A stretch of DNA of 64,000 nt from CAIWAH01 sp964602595 (GTDB lineage Bacteria > Verrucomicrobiota > Verrucomicrobiia > Limisphaerales > UBA9464): the NCBI GenBank assembly GCA_964602595.1, contig CAZRRO010000020.1, positions 67,731 through 131,730 of the forward strand. Direction: 5' to 3'. The translations under genes and the position numbers were made by a program. Each line of letters starts with the position of its first letter. Within the stretch, counting starts at the first letter, position 1. Below are positions 24,415 through 34,100 of this stretch, one piece after another. Under the pieces are notes generated by a model. It was not told where the DNA came from, did no database searches, and saw only the letters and a list, made by a program, of their open reading frames with translations.

Positions 24415-27300
24415 ATGCCTTTCCCCTTCGCCACCGACCAATCCCGTCGCCTGCGTTGGCTGGCCGCGGCGCTGGCGTTCGCCGGGGCCATCCTGCCGGT
24501 AATCGGCGGCGCGGAATCGCTTGGCCAATTGCCACCCGCCGCGGGCCGGGCCGTGGATTTCGTCCAGGACATCCAACCGCTCTTCACCCGAGCGTGTTTC
24601 TCCTGCCACGGCCCGCAGAAACAGCAGGGCGGCTACCGGCTGGACTTGCCCGACGCCGCGCTCCGGGGCGGCGAAACGTATTCACCGGCCATCAAGCCGG
24701 GCGACAGCGCGGGCAGCCCGCTAATCCGGCTCGTGGCCGGCCTGGTCCCCGACACGCAAATGCCCGCCAAAGGTGAGCCGCTGACCGCGGCGGAAATCGG
24801 ACTCCTGCGCGCCTGGATTGACCAAGGGGCGAAGTTCCCCGCGGACGCCCAAGCGGAAGCCGACCCGCTCAAGTCGCACTGGTCCTTCCAGCCCGTGCGC
24901 CGGCCGGCCGTGCCCGCGGTCGGGAAACGTCCGGCGAAAAGCACCAACCCGCTGGACGCCTTCATCACTGCCCGGCTGGCCGAGGATAAACTCGCCCCGT
25001 CGCCCACGGCGGACCGGACCACACTGATTCGGCGGCTGTATTTCGTCATGCTCGGCCTGCCGCCGACGCCCGAGGAGGTCGCGGCGTTTATGTCCGATCG
25101 GAAACCGCAGGCCTTCGAACGGTTGGTGGACCAGGTGCTCGCCGACCCACGCTACGGCGAACGCTGGGGCCGGCATTGGCTGGACGTGGTGCGGTTTGCC
25201 GAAAGCAACGGCTTCGAGACCAACCGCGAACGCCTCAACGCCTGGCGCTACCGTGACTACGTCATCGCCGCCCTCAACGACGACAAGCCCTATGACCAGT
25301 TCATCCGCGAACAGCTCGCCGGCGACGCCCTCGGCGCGGACGTGGCGACCGGCTTCCTCGTCGGCGGACCCGTGGACATCGTGAAGAGCCCCGACGTCGC
25401 CCTCACCGCGCAGCAGCGGGCCGACGAACTCGACGACATGGTCGGCACGACCGGCACGGCCTTCCTTGGCCTGACCACCGGCTGCGCCCGCTGCCATTCG
25501 CACAAGTTCGACCCGATCTCGCACCGCGAATACCACGCGCAGGCGGCCATCTTTGCCGGGGTGCAGCACGGCGACCGGGCCCTGCCGCTGCCGGCCGACC
25601 AGCAGGCCAAGCTGGCGCAGGCGGACGGACGCATCCGGGAACTGGAGGGCAAACTCGTGCCGTTCCTCCCGCAGCCGCCAGCGCCGCCCCGCGACGGCAA
25701 AGGCCGGCCGGCGGTGAACTTCGCCCGCAACGAGGACGCCTTCGCCCCGGTTGAAGCTAAGTTCGTGCGTTTCACGATCCTCGCGACGACCGGCGGCGAG
25801 CCGTGTCTGGACGAACTCGAAGTCTGGGCCGGCGACCGCAACGTCGCCTTGGCGACCCACGGCACCCGGGCCACCGCGTCGGGCAGTCTCGCCGGCTACG
25901 AGATCCACAAGCTGGAACATCTCAACGACGGCCGCGGGGGTAATGGCCGTTCGTGGATCTCCAGCGAGGCGGGACGCGGCTGGGTGCAGCTCGAATTCCC
26001 GCGGGCCGAACGAATCAGCCGGGTCGTCTGGGGCCGGGACCGCGAGGGGCAGTTCAAGGACCGGCTCGCAACCCAGTATCGGGTCGAGGCCGGGCTCACG
26101 ACGAACGACTGGCAGCGGGTCGCCAGTTCGGACGACCGGGAACCCTTTGCGGGCAAATCCGAGAAACCACCCGCTCCCGCCTACGAATTCGCCGGCCGGC
26201 CCGAGGCGGAGGCGACCCAAGGGAAACAGTGGCTCGCGGAACTCGAACAAGTTCGCGGGCAGCGCGCCGAGTGGGCCAAGGCGCCGGCGATCTACGCGGG
26301 CAACTTCACGCAACCGGGAGTCACGCACCGGCTGCATCGCGGCGATCCGTTGCAGCCGCGCGAAACCGTGGCACCGGGCACGTTGGCCATTTTCAACCCC
26401 CTCACGCTCGCGACCAACACACCCGAGCAGCAGCGCCGCCGGCAGCTCGCCGACTGGATCGCCAGCCCGGAGAATCCGCTGACCGCGCGGGTGATCGTGA
26501 ACCGCCTCTGGCAGCATCACTTCGGGGTCGGCCTCGTGAGCACGCCGAATGACTTCGGGAAAAACGGCGCCCGGCCGACCCACCCGGAACTGCTGGACTG
26601 GCTCGCCAGCGAACTGGTCCACCCGGAAGTGCGGTCCGTTGACGGTTCGCCGGCCCGCCCGTGGTCGCTCAAGCATCTCCACCGGCTCATCCTCACGAGC
26701 GCCACCTGGCGCCAGGCGAGCACGCCGCGCCCCGAGGCGCTGAAGGTGGATGCCGGCAGCCGGCTGCTCTGGCGTTTCCCGCCGCGGCGGCTGGAAGCCG
26801 AAGGCATCCGCGACAGCATTCTTGCCGTCAGCGGCAACCTCGACCGGACGTCCGGCGGGCCGAGCTTCTACCTCCACGAGGTGGACCGGGAGAACGTCTA
26901 TCATTATCGGCCGAAGGAAGAGTTCGGCCCGGCCGAGACCCGCCGCATGGTTTATGCGTTCAAGGTGCGCATGGAACAGGACGGCATATTCGGCGCGTTC
27001 GACTGTCCCGACGGCAGCCTGGTGATGCCCAAGCGCAGCGTCTCGACCACCCCATTGCAGGCGCTGAACCTGTTCAACAGCCGCTTCAGCCTCGACCAAT
27101 CCGCGGTCTTCGCCGCGCGTTTGCGCCGGGAAGCCGGCGAGAACCTCCCGGCGCAGGTCCGCCGGGCGTGGCAACTGGCCTTCAACCGGGCGCCCAGCCG
27201 AAGTGAGATGCGGGAGGCCGTCGCCTTTGCCCGGGCCGAAGGCGTGCCGGCGTTGTGCCGCGCGGTGCTGAACGCGAACGAATTCCTCTTCCTCCCATGA
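24415..27300 (+). CDS. PSD1 / planctomycete-type cytochrome c protein (DUF1549-DUF1553) with discoidin-like insert
   Basis: 961 residues. Signal peptide at 14-34, a c-type heme motif C61-FSC-H65 in a PSCyt1 domain (to about 150), DUF1549 (about 175-395, beginning NPLDAFITARLAEDKLAPS), an F5/8-type C (discoidin-like) segment at about 447-590 (EAKFVRFTILATTGG to AGLTTNDWQRVASS), and DUF1553 (about 678-955, beginning LADWIASPENPLTARVIVNR). The family is abundant in Planctomycetota and Verrucomicrobiota and is linked by context to periplasmic polysaccharide use, but activity is unproven. The ATG at 24415 places the signal peptide correctly. It overlaps the DUF1501 gene by four bases. Confidence 0.92.
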   Translation: MPFPFATDQSRRLRWLAAALAFAGAILPVIGGAESLGQLPPAAGRAVDFVQDIQPLFTRACFSCHGPQKQQGGYRLDLPDAALRGGETYSPAIKPGDSAGSPLIRLVAGLVPDTQMPAKGEPLTAAEIGLLRAWIDQGAKFPADAQAEADPLKSHWSFQPVRRPAVPAVGKRPAKSTNPLDAFITARLAEDKLAPSPTADRTTLIRRLYFVMLGLPPTPEEVAAFMSDRKPQAFERLVDQVLADPRYGERWGRHWLDVVRFAESNGFETNRERLNAWRYRDYVIAALNDDKPYDQFIREQLAGDALGADVATGFLVGGPVDIVKSPDVALTAQQRADELDDMVGTTGTAFLGLTTGCARCHSHKFDPISHREYHAQAAIFAGVQHGDRALPLPADQQAKLAQADGRIRELEGKLVPFLPQPPAPPRDGKGRPAVNFARNEDAFAPVEAKFVRFTILATTGGEPCLDELEVWAGDRNVALATHGTRATASGSLAGYEIHKLEHLNDGRGGNGRSWISSEAGRGWVQLEFPRAERISRVVWGRDREGQFKDRLATQYRVEAGLTTNDWQRVASSDDREPFAGKSEKPPAPAYEFAGRPEAEATQGKQWLAELEQVRGQRAEWAKAPAIYAGNFTQPGVTHRLHRGDPLQPRETVAPGTLAIFNPLTLATNTPEQQRRRQLADWIASPENPLTARVIVNRLWQHHFGVGLVSTPNDFGKNGARPTHPELLDWLASELVHPEVRSVDGSPARPWSLKHLHRLILTSATWRQASTPRPEALKVDAGSRLLWRFPPRRLEAEGIRDSILAVSGNLDRTSGGPSFYLHEVDRENVYHYRPKEEFGPAETRRMVYAFKVRMEQDGIFGAFDCPDGSLVMPKRSVSTTPLQALNLFNSRFSLDQSAVFAARLRREAGENLPAQVRRAWQLAFNRAPSRSEMREAVAFARAEGVPALCRAVLNANEFLFLP

Positions 27301-28799
27301 GCGCCCCGCAGCCCAACTTCCGCAGCCCGCTGCTCAACCGCCGCCGCTTCTTCGCGGACACCGGCATGGGCTTGGGCGCCATCGCACTCACGCACCTGCT
27401 CAGCCGGCAGGGTCTGCTCGCGGCGAATGCCGCGGCCAAGGAACCCTTCCGCCCGCGGATCCGGCCGGACCAACCCTACGCGCCACGCGAGACGCACTTC
27501 GCGCCCAAGGCGAAGAATGTGCTGGTGATCTTTTGCAGCGGCGCGTGCAGCCAGCTCGACACCTTCGACTACAAGCCCGAGCTGATCCGCCGGCACGGCC
27601 AGCCGATGCCCGGCCAGGAAAACCTGATCACCTTCCAAGGGGAACAGGGCGCACTCGCGAAGAGCCCTTGGGAATTCAAGCCGCGCGGCCAGAGCGGCAA
27701 GATGATTTCCGAACTCGTGCCCCGCATCGGCGCGCTGGCAGACGACCTGTGCTTCATCCACTCGATGCAGGGGAAGACCAACACGCACGGTCCCGGCGAG
27801 AACTTCATGTCCACCTGCAACACGCTCGACGGGTTCCCCAGCCTCGGTGCGTGGGTCACCTACGCGCTCGGCAGTGCGGACCAGAGCCTGCCGTCCTACG
27901 TGGCGATTCCCGACCCGCGGGGCAAACCCCAGAACAGCGTGAACAACTGGGGCCCGGGGTTCCTGCCGGCCGCCTTCCAGGGCACGGAATTCAACGCCAC
28001 GAACCCGATTCGCAATCTTGCCCGCCCTCCCCAGGTGCCGGCCACGAGCGACACCGCGACGCGGAAATTCCTGCAACGCCTGAACGAGGAGCATGCGGCC
28101 CGGTTTCCCGGCGACTCCGAACTCGCCGCGCGCATCGCCAGCTACGAGCTCGCCGCCCGCATGCAGCTCACGATCCCGGAGGTGGCCGACCTCGGCAACG
28201 AGCCGGCCCACATCCTGAAGCTCTACGGGGCGGACGAAGGCGGCTCCAAGCTCAACGAAACCCGCGCCGCCTACGCGCGGAATTGCATCCTCGCCCGTCG
28301 CCTCGTCGAGAAGGGCGTGCGGTTCGTCCAGCTTTTCAACGGCGCCTACCAGACCGGCGGCGAAGGCGTGAGCAACTGGGACGGCCACAAGCAGCTCCAG
28401 AAGGATTACAGCCTCCACGGCCCGGTGCTCGATCAGCCGACCGCCGGGCTGCTCATCGACCTGAAACAACGCGGCCTGCTCGATGACACGCTCGTCGTCT
28501 GGTGCACGGAATTCGGCAGGATGCCCACGTTCCAAAAGGGCGCCCAGGGCCGGGACCACAATCCGGCCGGCTTCACCTGCTGGCTCGCCGGCGCCGGCGT
28601 GAAGAAGGGCTTCAGCTACGGGGCCACCGACGAGTTCGGCTACAAGGCGGTGGAAAACGTGGTCACGGTCTATGACCTGCACGCCACGATCCTCCACCTG
28701 CTCGGCCTCGAGCACGAGCGCCTCACCTACTACCACAACGGGCTCGAACGCCGCCTCACGGACGTTCATGGCCACGTCGTGCGTGGCATCCTCGCGTAA
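27297..28799 (+). CDS. DUF1501 domain-containing protein
   Basis: 500 residues. The N-terminus NRRRFFADTGMGLGAIALTHLL resembles a twin-arginine signal. The body matches DUF1501, a sulfatase/alkaline-phosphatase-like fold, with GACSQLDTFDYKPELI, SMQGKTNTHGPGENFM, and WCTEFGRMPTFQKG before GRDHNPAGFTCWLAG. It is translationally coupled to the PSD1 gene (ATGA), the usual pairing for these families, which suggests the two act together in the periplasm on the same unknown substrate. Confidence 0.93.
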   Translation: MSAPQPNFRSPLLNRRRFFADTGMGLGAIALTHLLSRQGLLAANAAAKEPFRPRIRPDQPYAPRETHFAPKAKNVLVIFCSGACSQLDTFDYKPELIRRHGQPMPGQENLITFQGEQGALAKSPWEFKPRGQSGKMISELVPRIGALADDLCFIHSMQGKTNTHGPGENFMSTCNTLDGFPSLGAWVTYALGSADQSLPSYVAIPDPRGKPQNSVNNWGPGFLPAAFQGTEFNATNPIRNLARPPQVPATSDTATRKFLQRLNEEHAARFPGDSELAARIASYELAARMQLTIPEVADLGNEPAHILKLYGADEGGSKLNETRAAYARNCILARRLVEKGVRFVQLFNGAYQTGGEGVSNWDGHKQLQKDYSLHGPVLDQPTAGLLIDLKQRGLLDDTLVVWCTEFGRMPTFQKGAQGRDHNPAGFTCWLAGAGVKKGFSYGATDEFGYKAVENVVTVYDLHATILHLLGLEHERLTYYHNGLERRLTDVHGHVVRGILA

Positions 28800-28810
28800 G
28801 GGGATTCCAA

Positions 28811-29542
28811 TCAGCGGCCGCCCTGGCTCGACCGCCGCGCGAATTCCAAGGCGTCGCGCGCCGCCGCCATTCCGGGGCGCAGTGACACGACGGTCTGGAG
28901 CGGCGCGATGGCTTCGTCCCACCGGCCCAACTGCCCGTAGCTGCGGCCGAGGTTGAACCATGCCTCCACGTAATCCGGGTTCAACTGGGCGGCCCGTTGG
29001 TAGTTCGGGATCGCCTCCGCCAGCTTCCCAGCCGCGGCGTAGGCCGTGCCGAGGTTATTGAACGTGCTGCTGTTCATCGGGTTCGCCGCGATGGCCGCCT
29101 CAAAGTGCGGAATCGCCTCGTCAAACCGCCGCAAGCGGACCAGCAGGTTCCCCAGGTTGTTGCGCGCCTCCGAATAGTCCGGCAGCACCCGGATCGCCTC
29201 GCCGTAATGGTGGAGCGCCTCGTTGGTCTGGCCGGCCTTCACGTGGAGGAAGCCCAGGCTGAAATGCGCCTCCGCCTCGTCGGGATGCCGGGCCAGCAGG
29301 CGGCGGTAGGCCTGTTGCGCCTCCGCGTCCTTTCCGGCCGCCAGCAGGGTGTCGGCCTGGGCCAGCTCCTCGTCGGGATCGCTCGGGACGGCGTTCGTCG
29401 CCACCACCGCATTCGTGGCCAAAGCCGGTCCGGGAGCGGGCACATTGGTGGCGGCCGAGGGCGCCGAATCCTGGGGTCCGCAGCCGGTCAGGGCCCCGAG
29501 CAGCAAGGTGCCCACGAGCCAAAGAGTTTCCTTACGCGCCAT
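28811..29542 (-). CDS. TPR-repeat lipoprotein
   Basis: 243 residues. The lipobox LTGC lies at residues 18-21 after a short hydrophobic stretch. An alanine/proline-rich linker is followed by about five tetratricopeptide repeats (residues 55-230), for example AEAHFSLGFLHVKAGQTNEA and TFNNLGTAYAAAGKLAEAI. TPR domains mediate protein-protein contacts. It is convergent with the DUF1501 gene, with only 11 bases between the stops. The start at 29542 is set by the lipoprotein signal. Confidence 0.85.
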   Translation of the reverse strand: MARKETLWLVGTLLLGALTGCGPQDSAPSAATNVPAPGPALATNAVVATNAVPSDPDEELAQADTLLAAGKDAEAQQAYRRLLARHPDEAEAHFSLGFLHVKAGQTNEALHHYGEAIRVLPDYSEARNNLGNLLVRLRRFDEAIPHFEAAIAANPMNSSTFNNLGTAYAAAGKLAEAIPNYQRAAQLNPDYVEAWFNLGRSYGQLGRWDEAIAPLQTVVSLRPGMAAARDALEFARRSSQGGR

Positions 29543-29641
29543 GGGGCGCAGCCTAGGCGGCGGCCGGCGGCTTGGCGAGCGGGACGCGTGGGCGCCGGGT
29601 TTCCGCTTGTCTCCGGGCGTCCGCCTCCCAAACGTCGCCCC

Positions 29642-29947
29642 ATGCTCGTCGTCCATGTGTCCGTTCACGTGAAGCCGGAGTGTGTCGCCGACTTCATCGC
29701 CGCCACCCGGGAAAACGCCCGCCACTCGGTGCGGGAACCCGGCATCGCGCGCTTTGACGTCGTGCAGCAGGCGGATGACCCGACGCGTTTCGTGCTGGTG
29801 GAGGCCTACCGCACGCCCGAGGCGCCGGCCGCCCACAAGGAGACCGCGCACTACGCCACCTGGCGCGACGCGGTCGCCCCGATGATGGCCTTCCCGCGCT
29901 CGAGCGTGAAATTCGCCAGCCTGTTCCCGGACGAATCGGGCTGGTGA
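29642..29947 (+). CDS. Antibiotic biosynthesis monooxygenase (ABM) family protein, LsrG/YgiN-like
   Basis: 101-residue ferredoxin-like alpha/beta barrel monomer of the ABM family. Typical features are HVSVHVKPECVADFIAATREN at the N-terminus, EPGIARFDVVQ, and ETAHYATWRDAVAPMM. Relatives include LsrG (autoinducer-2 phosphate isomerase) and quinol monooxygenase YgiN; this one cannot be assigned further. It is followed 10 bases later by an iron-type alcohol dehydrogenase, so the two probably form an operon. Confidence 0.87.
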   Translation: MLVVHVSVHVKPECVADFIAATRENARHSVREPGIARFDVVQQADDPTRFVLVEAYRTPEAPAAHKETAHYATWRDAVAPMMAFPRSSVKFASLFPDESGW

Positions 29948-29957
29948 GGCGCCGCCC

Positions 29958-31112
29958 ATGAACTTCGAATTCGCCACGGCAACCCGGATTGTCTTCGGGG
30001 CCGGCAAGTTGGCCGAGGCCGGCCCGCTCGCGGCCTCGCTCGGAACCCGGGCGCTGCTGCTCACGGGCGCCAATCCGTTCCGGGCGAATGCACTGTTGGC
30101 CAGACTCTTGAATGTGGGAGTCCGGCCGGTGCGGTTTACGGTCGTGGGCGAACCGACGATCGAACTCGCCCGGCACGGCGCGGAAACCGCCCGCCGCGAA
30201 AACGTGGACCTCGTCATCGCGTTCGGCGGCGGCAGCGTGCTGGACGCCGGCAAAGCCATCGCGGCGCTCGCGACCAATCCCGGCGACCCGCTGGACTTCC
30301 TCGAAGTCATTGGCCGGGCCCAACCGCTGCGGGCCGAACCCTTGCCCTGCTTCGCGATCCCGACGACGGCTGGCACCGGCGCCGAGGTCACCCGAAACGC
30401 TGTCCTTGGCTCGCCCGAACATCGGGTAAAGGTCAGCTTGCGCAGTCCGCGGATGTTGCCGCGCGTCGCGCTGGTGGATCCCGAACTCACGCTCGACCTG
30501 CCGCCGACACTCACGGCCGCGACCGGCCTGGACGCCTTCACGCAATTGCTGGAGCCGTTTGTGTCCGTCCGCGCCAACCCGCTGACCGACGCCCTGTGCC
30601 GCGAGGGGTTGGCCCGCGCCGCCCGCGCCTTGCCGCGCGCCTTTGCTGACGGGGCCGACCGGGCCGCGCGCTCGGACATGTCCTTGGCTTCGCTCTTCGG
30701 CGGCCTCGCCCTGGCGAACGCCGGCCTCGGCGCGGTCCATGGTTTCGCCGGGCCGTTGGGCGGGATGTTCGACGCGCCGCACGGGGCGTTGTGCGCCGCG
30801 CTGCTGGCGCCGGTCACCGCCGTCAATTTATCCGCCTTGGCGGCCCGGGCCCCGGACTCTCCCGCCCTGTCGCGTTACCGGGAGGTCGCGCACATTGTCA
30901 CCGGCCATCCGGCTGCGACCGCGCACGACCTGGTTGCTTGGCTCCAGGACCTTGCCGGCCAGCTGGCGATCCCCGGGCTCGGTCACTACGGAATTGGGCC
31001 GGCCGACTTCGGCTCCATCGCTGCCAAGGCGGGCCAGGCGAGCAGCATGAAGGGAAATCCCGTCGTCCTGACGGTGGACGAACTGAACCACGTTCTGGCC
31101 TTGGCACGGTGA
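29958..31112 (+). CDS. Iron-containing alcohol dehydrogenase family protein
   Basis: 384 residues. The NAD-binding FGGGSVLDAGKAIAA motif is near residue 88, followed by PTTAGTGAEVTRNAVL. The metal site is atypical: the usual DxxxH appears as LDAFTQLLE (Gln instead of His), and the second histidine of the HG...H pattern is glycine in AVHGFAGPLGGMFDAPHGAL. The third ligand region, APHGA, is intact. I recall a subfamily with this pattern, but metal content and substrate (alcohol, maleylacetate or other) cannot be inferred safely. Confidence 0.85.
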   Translation: MNFEFATATRIVFGAGKLAEAGPLAASLGTRALLLTGANPFRANALLARLLNVGVRPVRFTVVGEPTIELARHGAETARRENVDLVIAFGGGSVLDAGKAIAALATNPGDPLDFLEVIGRAQPLRAEPLPCFAIPTTAGTGAEVTRNAVLGSPEHRVKVSLRSPRMLPRVALVDPELTLDLPPTLTAATGLDAFTQLLEPFVSVRANPLTDALCREGLARAARALPRAFADGADRAARSDMSLASLFGGLALANAGLGAVHGFAGPLGGMFDAPHGALCAALLAPVTAVNLSALAARAPDSPALSRYREVAHIVTGHPAATAHDLVAWLQDLAGQLAIPGLGHYGIGPADFGSIAAKAGQASSMKGNPVVLTVDELNHVLALAR

Positions 31113-31178
31113 AGCGGGCAGCCCCCCGCTCTCCCTCCTTAGGGAAATCAGCAGCCCGACACCGGGCCGTCGTTGAGT

Positions 31179-34100
31179 TTACGGCCGAAGATTTGGGCGG
31201 TAGAGCACCCGACGCACGGTCTCAGCGAGGCAGCGGATATCATAGGGCTTTGCCATCAGCTCGCAGAACCCGAGCTGCCGCAATTCGTCCGCGGTCAGCG
31301 TGGCGCTGTAGCCGGTGGCCAGGATGATGCGTTGGCCAGGACGCCGCTCCAGCATTGCGGCGCCGAGTTCAAGTCCGTTGAGGGCGGGCATGTTGTAGTC
31401 CACGACCGCGAGGGAGAATTCCGCGGGACGGGCGAGGAAGTCGGCCAAGGCAGCCTTGGGATCGGTGTGGGTCGTGACGCGATAGCCGAGGCGCTCCAGG
31501 ATCACGCGTGCCATCCGCACGAGCGCTTCCTCGTCATCCACGAACAGGATGTGTTCATCCGCCCCCAAGGGGACCGGCGCCTGCGGACCGGCCGGGTTGC
31601 TGACGGGCGCGGCGATGAATACCGGGAAAAAAAGCTGAAAAATCGAGCCCTCACCCGGCCGGCTTTCGACCACGATCCCGCCCTCGTGGTTCTTCACGAT
31701 GCCATGGACGACGGACAACCCGAGCCCGGTGCCCACCCCGGTGGGCTTCGTGGTGAAGAAGGGCTCGAAGATGCGTTCCAACGTGGCCGGCTCCATGCCG
31801 CTGCCGTTGTCGGCCACGGTCAGGCGGACGTAATTTCCGGGCCTCAGGTCGGGATGCAGGCGCGTGAACGCCTCGTCCAGCCGGGCCTCGGCAAGTTCGA
31901 CCAAGACCACCCCCGGCCGTCCCTGCATCGCGTGCCACGCATTGGTGCAGAGATTCATCGTCACCTGGTGGAGTTCGGACGGATTGGCCAGCACGGCCGG
32001 CGCAGAGGCCAAATTGGCCCGGAACTCGATGTTGGCCGGCACGGTGGCCCGCAGGAGCTTGAGCACCTCCCGCACCACCGGCTGGAGCAGCATGGGCTGG
32101 CGTATTGACTCCTGCCGGCGGCTGAAGGCGAGGATCTGACCGACGAGGTCGCTCGCGCGCCGGCTGCCGGCGAGGATATCGTTAAGGCATTCGGCCGCCT
32201 CCGGACTTCCCGGGGGCAACAGCGGGATCAGCTCCGCGTTACCCAGGATGGCCCCGAGGATGTTGTTGAAATCATGGGCGATGCCGCCCGCCAACTGGCC
32301 GATGGCCTCCATCTTCTGAGCCTGCCGGAGCTGGTCCTCCAGCCGCTTCCGGTCGGTGATGTCCTGCGCCACGCCGACCACCCGCTCCGGCCGGCCCGAG
32401 GCGTCGCGCTGGATGTCCGCCTGCTCGTGCACCCAGCGGGTCTGGCCATCCGAGCGCACGATGCGGTGGTCCAGGTCGTAATCCCGTTCGCCGGCGAGGG
32501 CCGCCTGCGAAGCGCGGGTGACCGCCTCCCGATCCTCGGGATGCACCAGCGCCACGAAAGTGTCGAGCCGACCGTCGAACTCGCCGGGCAGGACGCCGAA
32601 AATCCGGCACGTTTCGGCCGACCAGATCAGCTTGGCCGGAGAGCCCAGCTCCAGCATCCAGCTGCCAATATGGCCGACGATCTGGGCTTGCTCCAGGAGG
32701 TGTCGGCTTTCCTCCAACGCCAACCGCGCCTGCCGTCGTTCGGTGATGTCCTTGGCCACGCAAAGGATCTGGGCCGGCCGACCGGTGGCATCCCGGATGA
32801 ACGAGAGCGTGCTTTCGATCCAGATGGGCGAGCCGTCCTTGCGATGTTGCAGCAATTCCATCCGCCGGGTCCGGTCCGGGTCCGCCACGCCGCTGGCCTC
32901 CAATGCCATTTCCTCCGCAAACGCTTGTTTCGCCTGCCGAAACGCATCCGGACTCATGACGCGGTCCAAGGGCAAGGTGACGAATTCATCCGGCGTATAG
33001 CCGTAGATTTTCAGCACGGAAGGGCTGGCAAACACATTGCGCAGGCCGAGGTCGAGCACCAACACGCACTCGGCCATGTTGTCAACCATCAGCCGGTATT
33101 TCCGCTCGCTTTCCCGCAACGCCGCCTCGGCGTTCTTGCGTTCGGTCAAATCCAGATGGCAACCGACCATCCGGACCGGTCGGCCGCTCGCATCACGGGT
33201 GACTTGAGCCTCGGTAAAGATCCAGCGATAGGAGCCATCCCGGTGGCGCAGGCGGAACTCGACCGCGTATTCCGCGGCCAATCCGTCGAGGAACTCGCGG
33301 AGCCGGGCCAAGGTGGGCGTTCGGTCGTCCGGGTGCAGCCGGGATTCCCATTCCTCGAAACGGTTGGGAAACTCGGTCTCAGCATAGCCCAGTTGCCCCT
33401 TCCATTCGGGGGAAAAATACACCTGGTTGGTCAGGACGTTCCAGTCCCAGAACCCAATGTTGGAGGCCGCAACGGCCAGGCGCGTCCGGGCTTCCGACTC
33501 GCGCAGCGCCGCCTCCGATTCCTTGCGGTGGGTAATGTCGGTCCAGACCCCCGCGATCTCGACAGGTTCGCCCGATGCATCGCGCACCGTCCGCCGGCGG
33601 TCCTCCACCCAGACAAAATGGCCGGCCTGGTGACGGAGCCGGTATTCGAGGGCGTAGTTATCCTCCGCCAGCGTCGCCGCCAGGCCGGCCTGGACCCGTT
33701 CCCGATCCTCCGGGTGAAGCTGATTCGCCCACCATTCGGGTCGCCGGACTTCATCCGGGGCAAAGCCAAGGATCCGGGTGAGGTTCTCGCTCACCATCTG
33801 CGCCTCGGCCTGGTGGCCGGCCACCCGCAGCGAATAAATCACGGCGGGACTATGCTCCAGGAGATGCCGGAGCTTGGTGTTCGCGCGGCGCAACTCGTCC
33901 TCCGCCTCCTTGCGGGCGGTCACGTCGTGCATGATGCCGATGAAGTGAGTGATCCGGCCGCCGGCCCCGCAGACGGGCGTCACCGTGTGTTCATCGTGGT
34001 AGAGCCGGCCATCTTTCCGGCGGTTGGTAAACTCGCCGCGCCACGTCCGCCCGGCGGAGATCGTCTTCCAGAAGGCCTCGTAGAACGGGGCGTCGTGCAG

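Noticed and set aside
24721..27174. An 817-codon open frame on the minus strand opposite the PSD1 gene
   Set aside because: Antisense to a well-supported gene, Arg/Pro/Gly-rich composition, no domain or signal. Long antisense frames are expected at this GC content. The same applies to 26952-28961, 32274-34715, 55991-57967, 21594-23348 and 38514-39938.
27297..28799. DUF1501 protein as a true sulfatase
   Set aside because: The fold is related, but no sulfatase Cys/Ser-x-Pro-x-Arg maturation motif was seen, so no catalytic claim is made.
28811..30826. A 671-codon minus-strand frame ending in the TPR protein
   Set aside because: Only the last 243 residues look like protein; they begin with a lipoprotein signal at 29542. 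The upstream part is antisense to the ABM and alcohol dehydrogenase genes.
30798..31112. Possible RNA gene or terminator between the alcohol dehydrogenase and hybrid kinase genes
   Set aside because: The 66-base gap after 31112 has no strong stem-loop or U tract, and the C-terminal coding sequence explains the rest.
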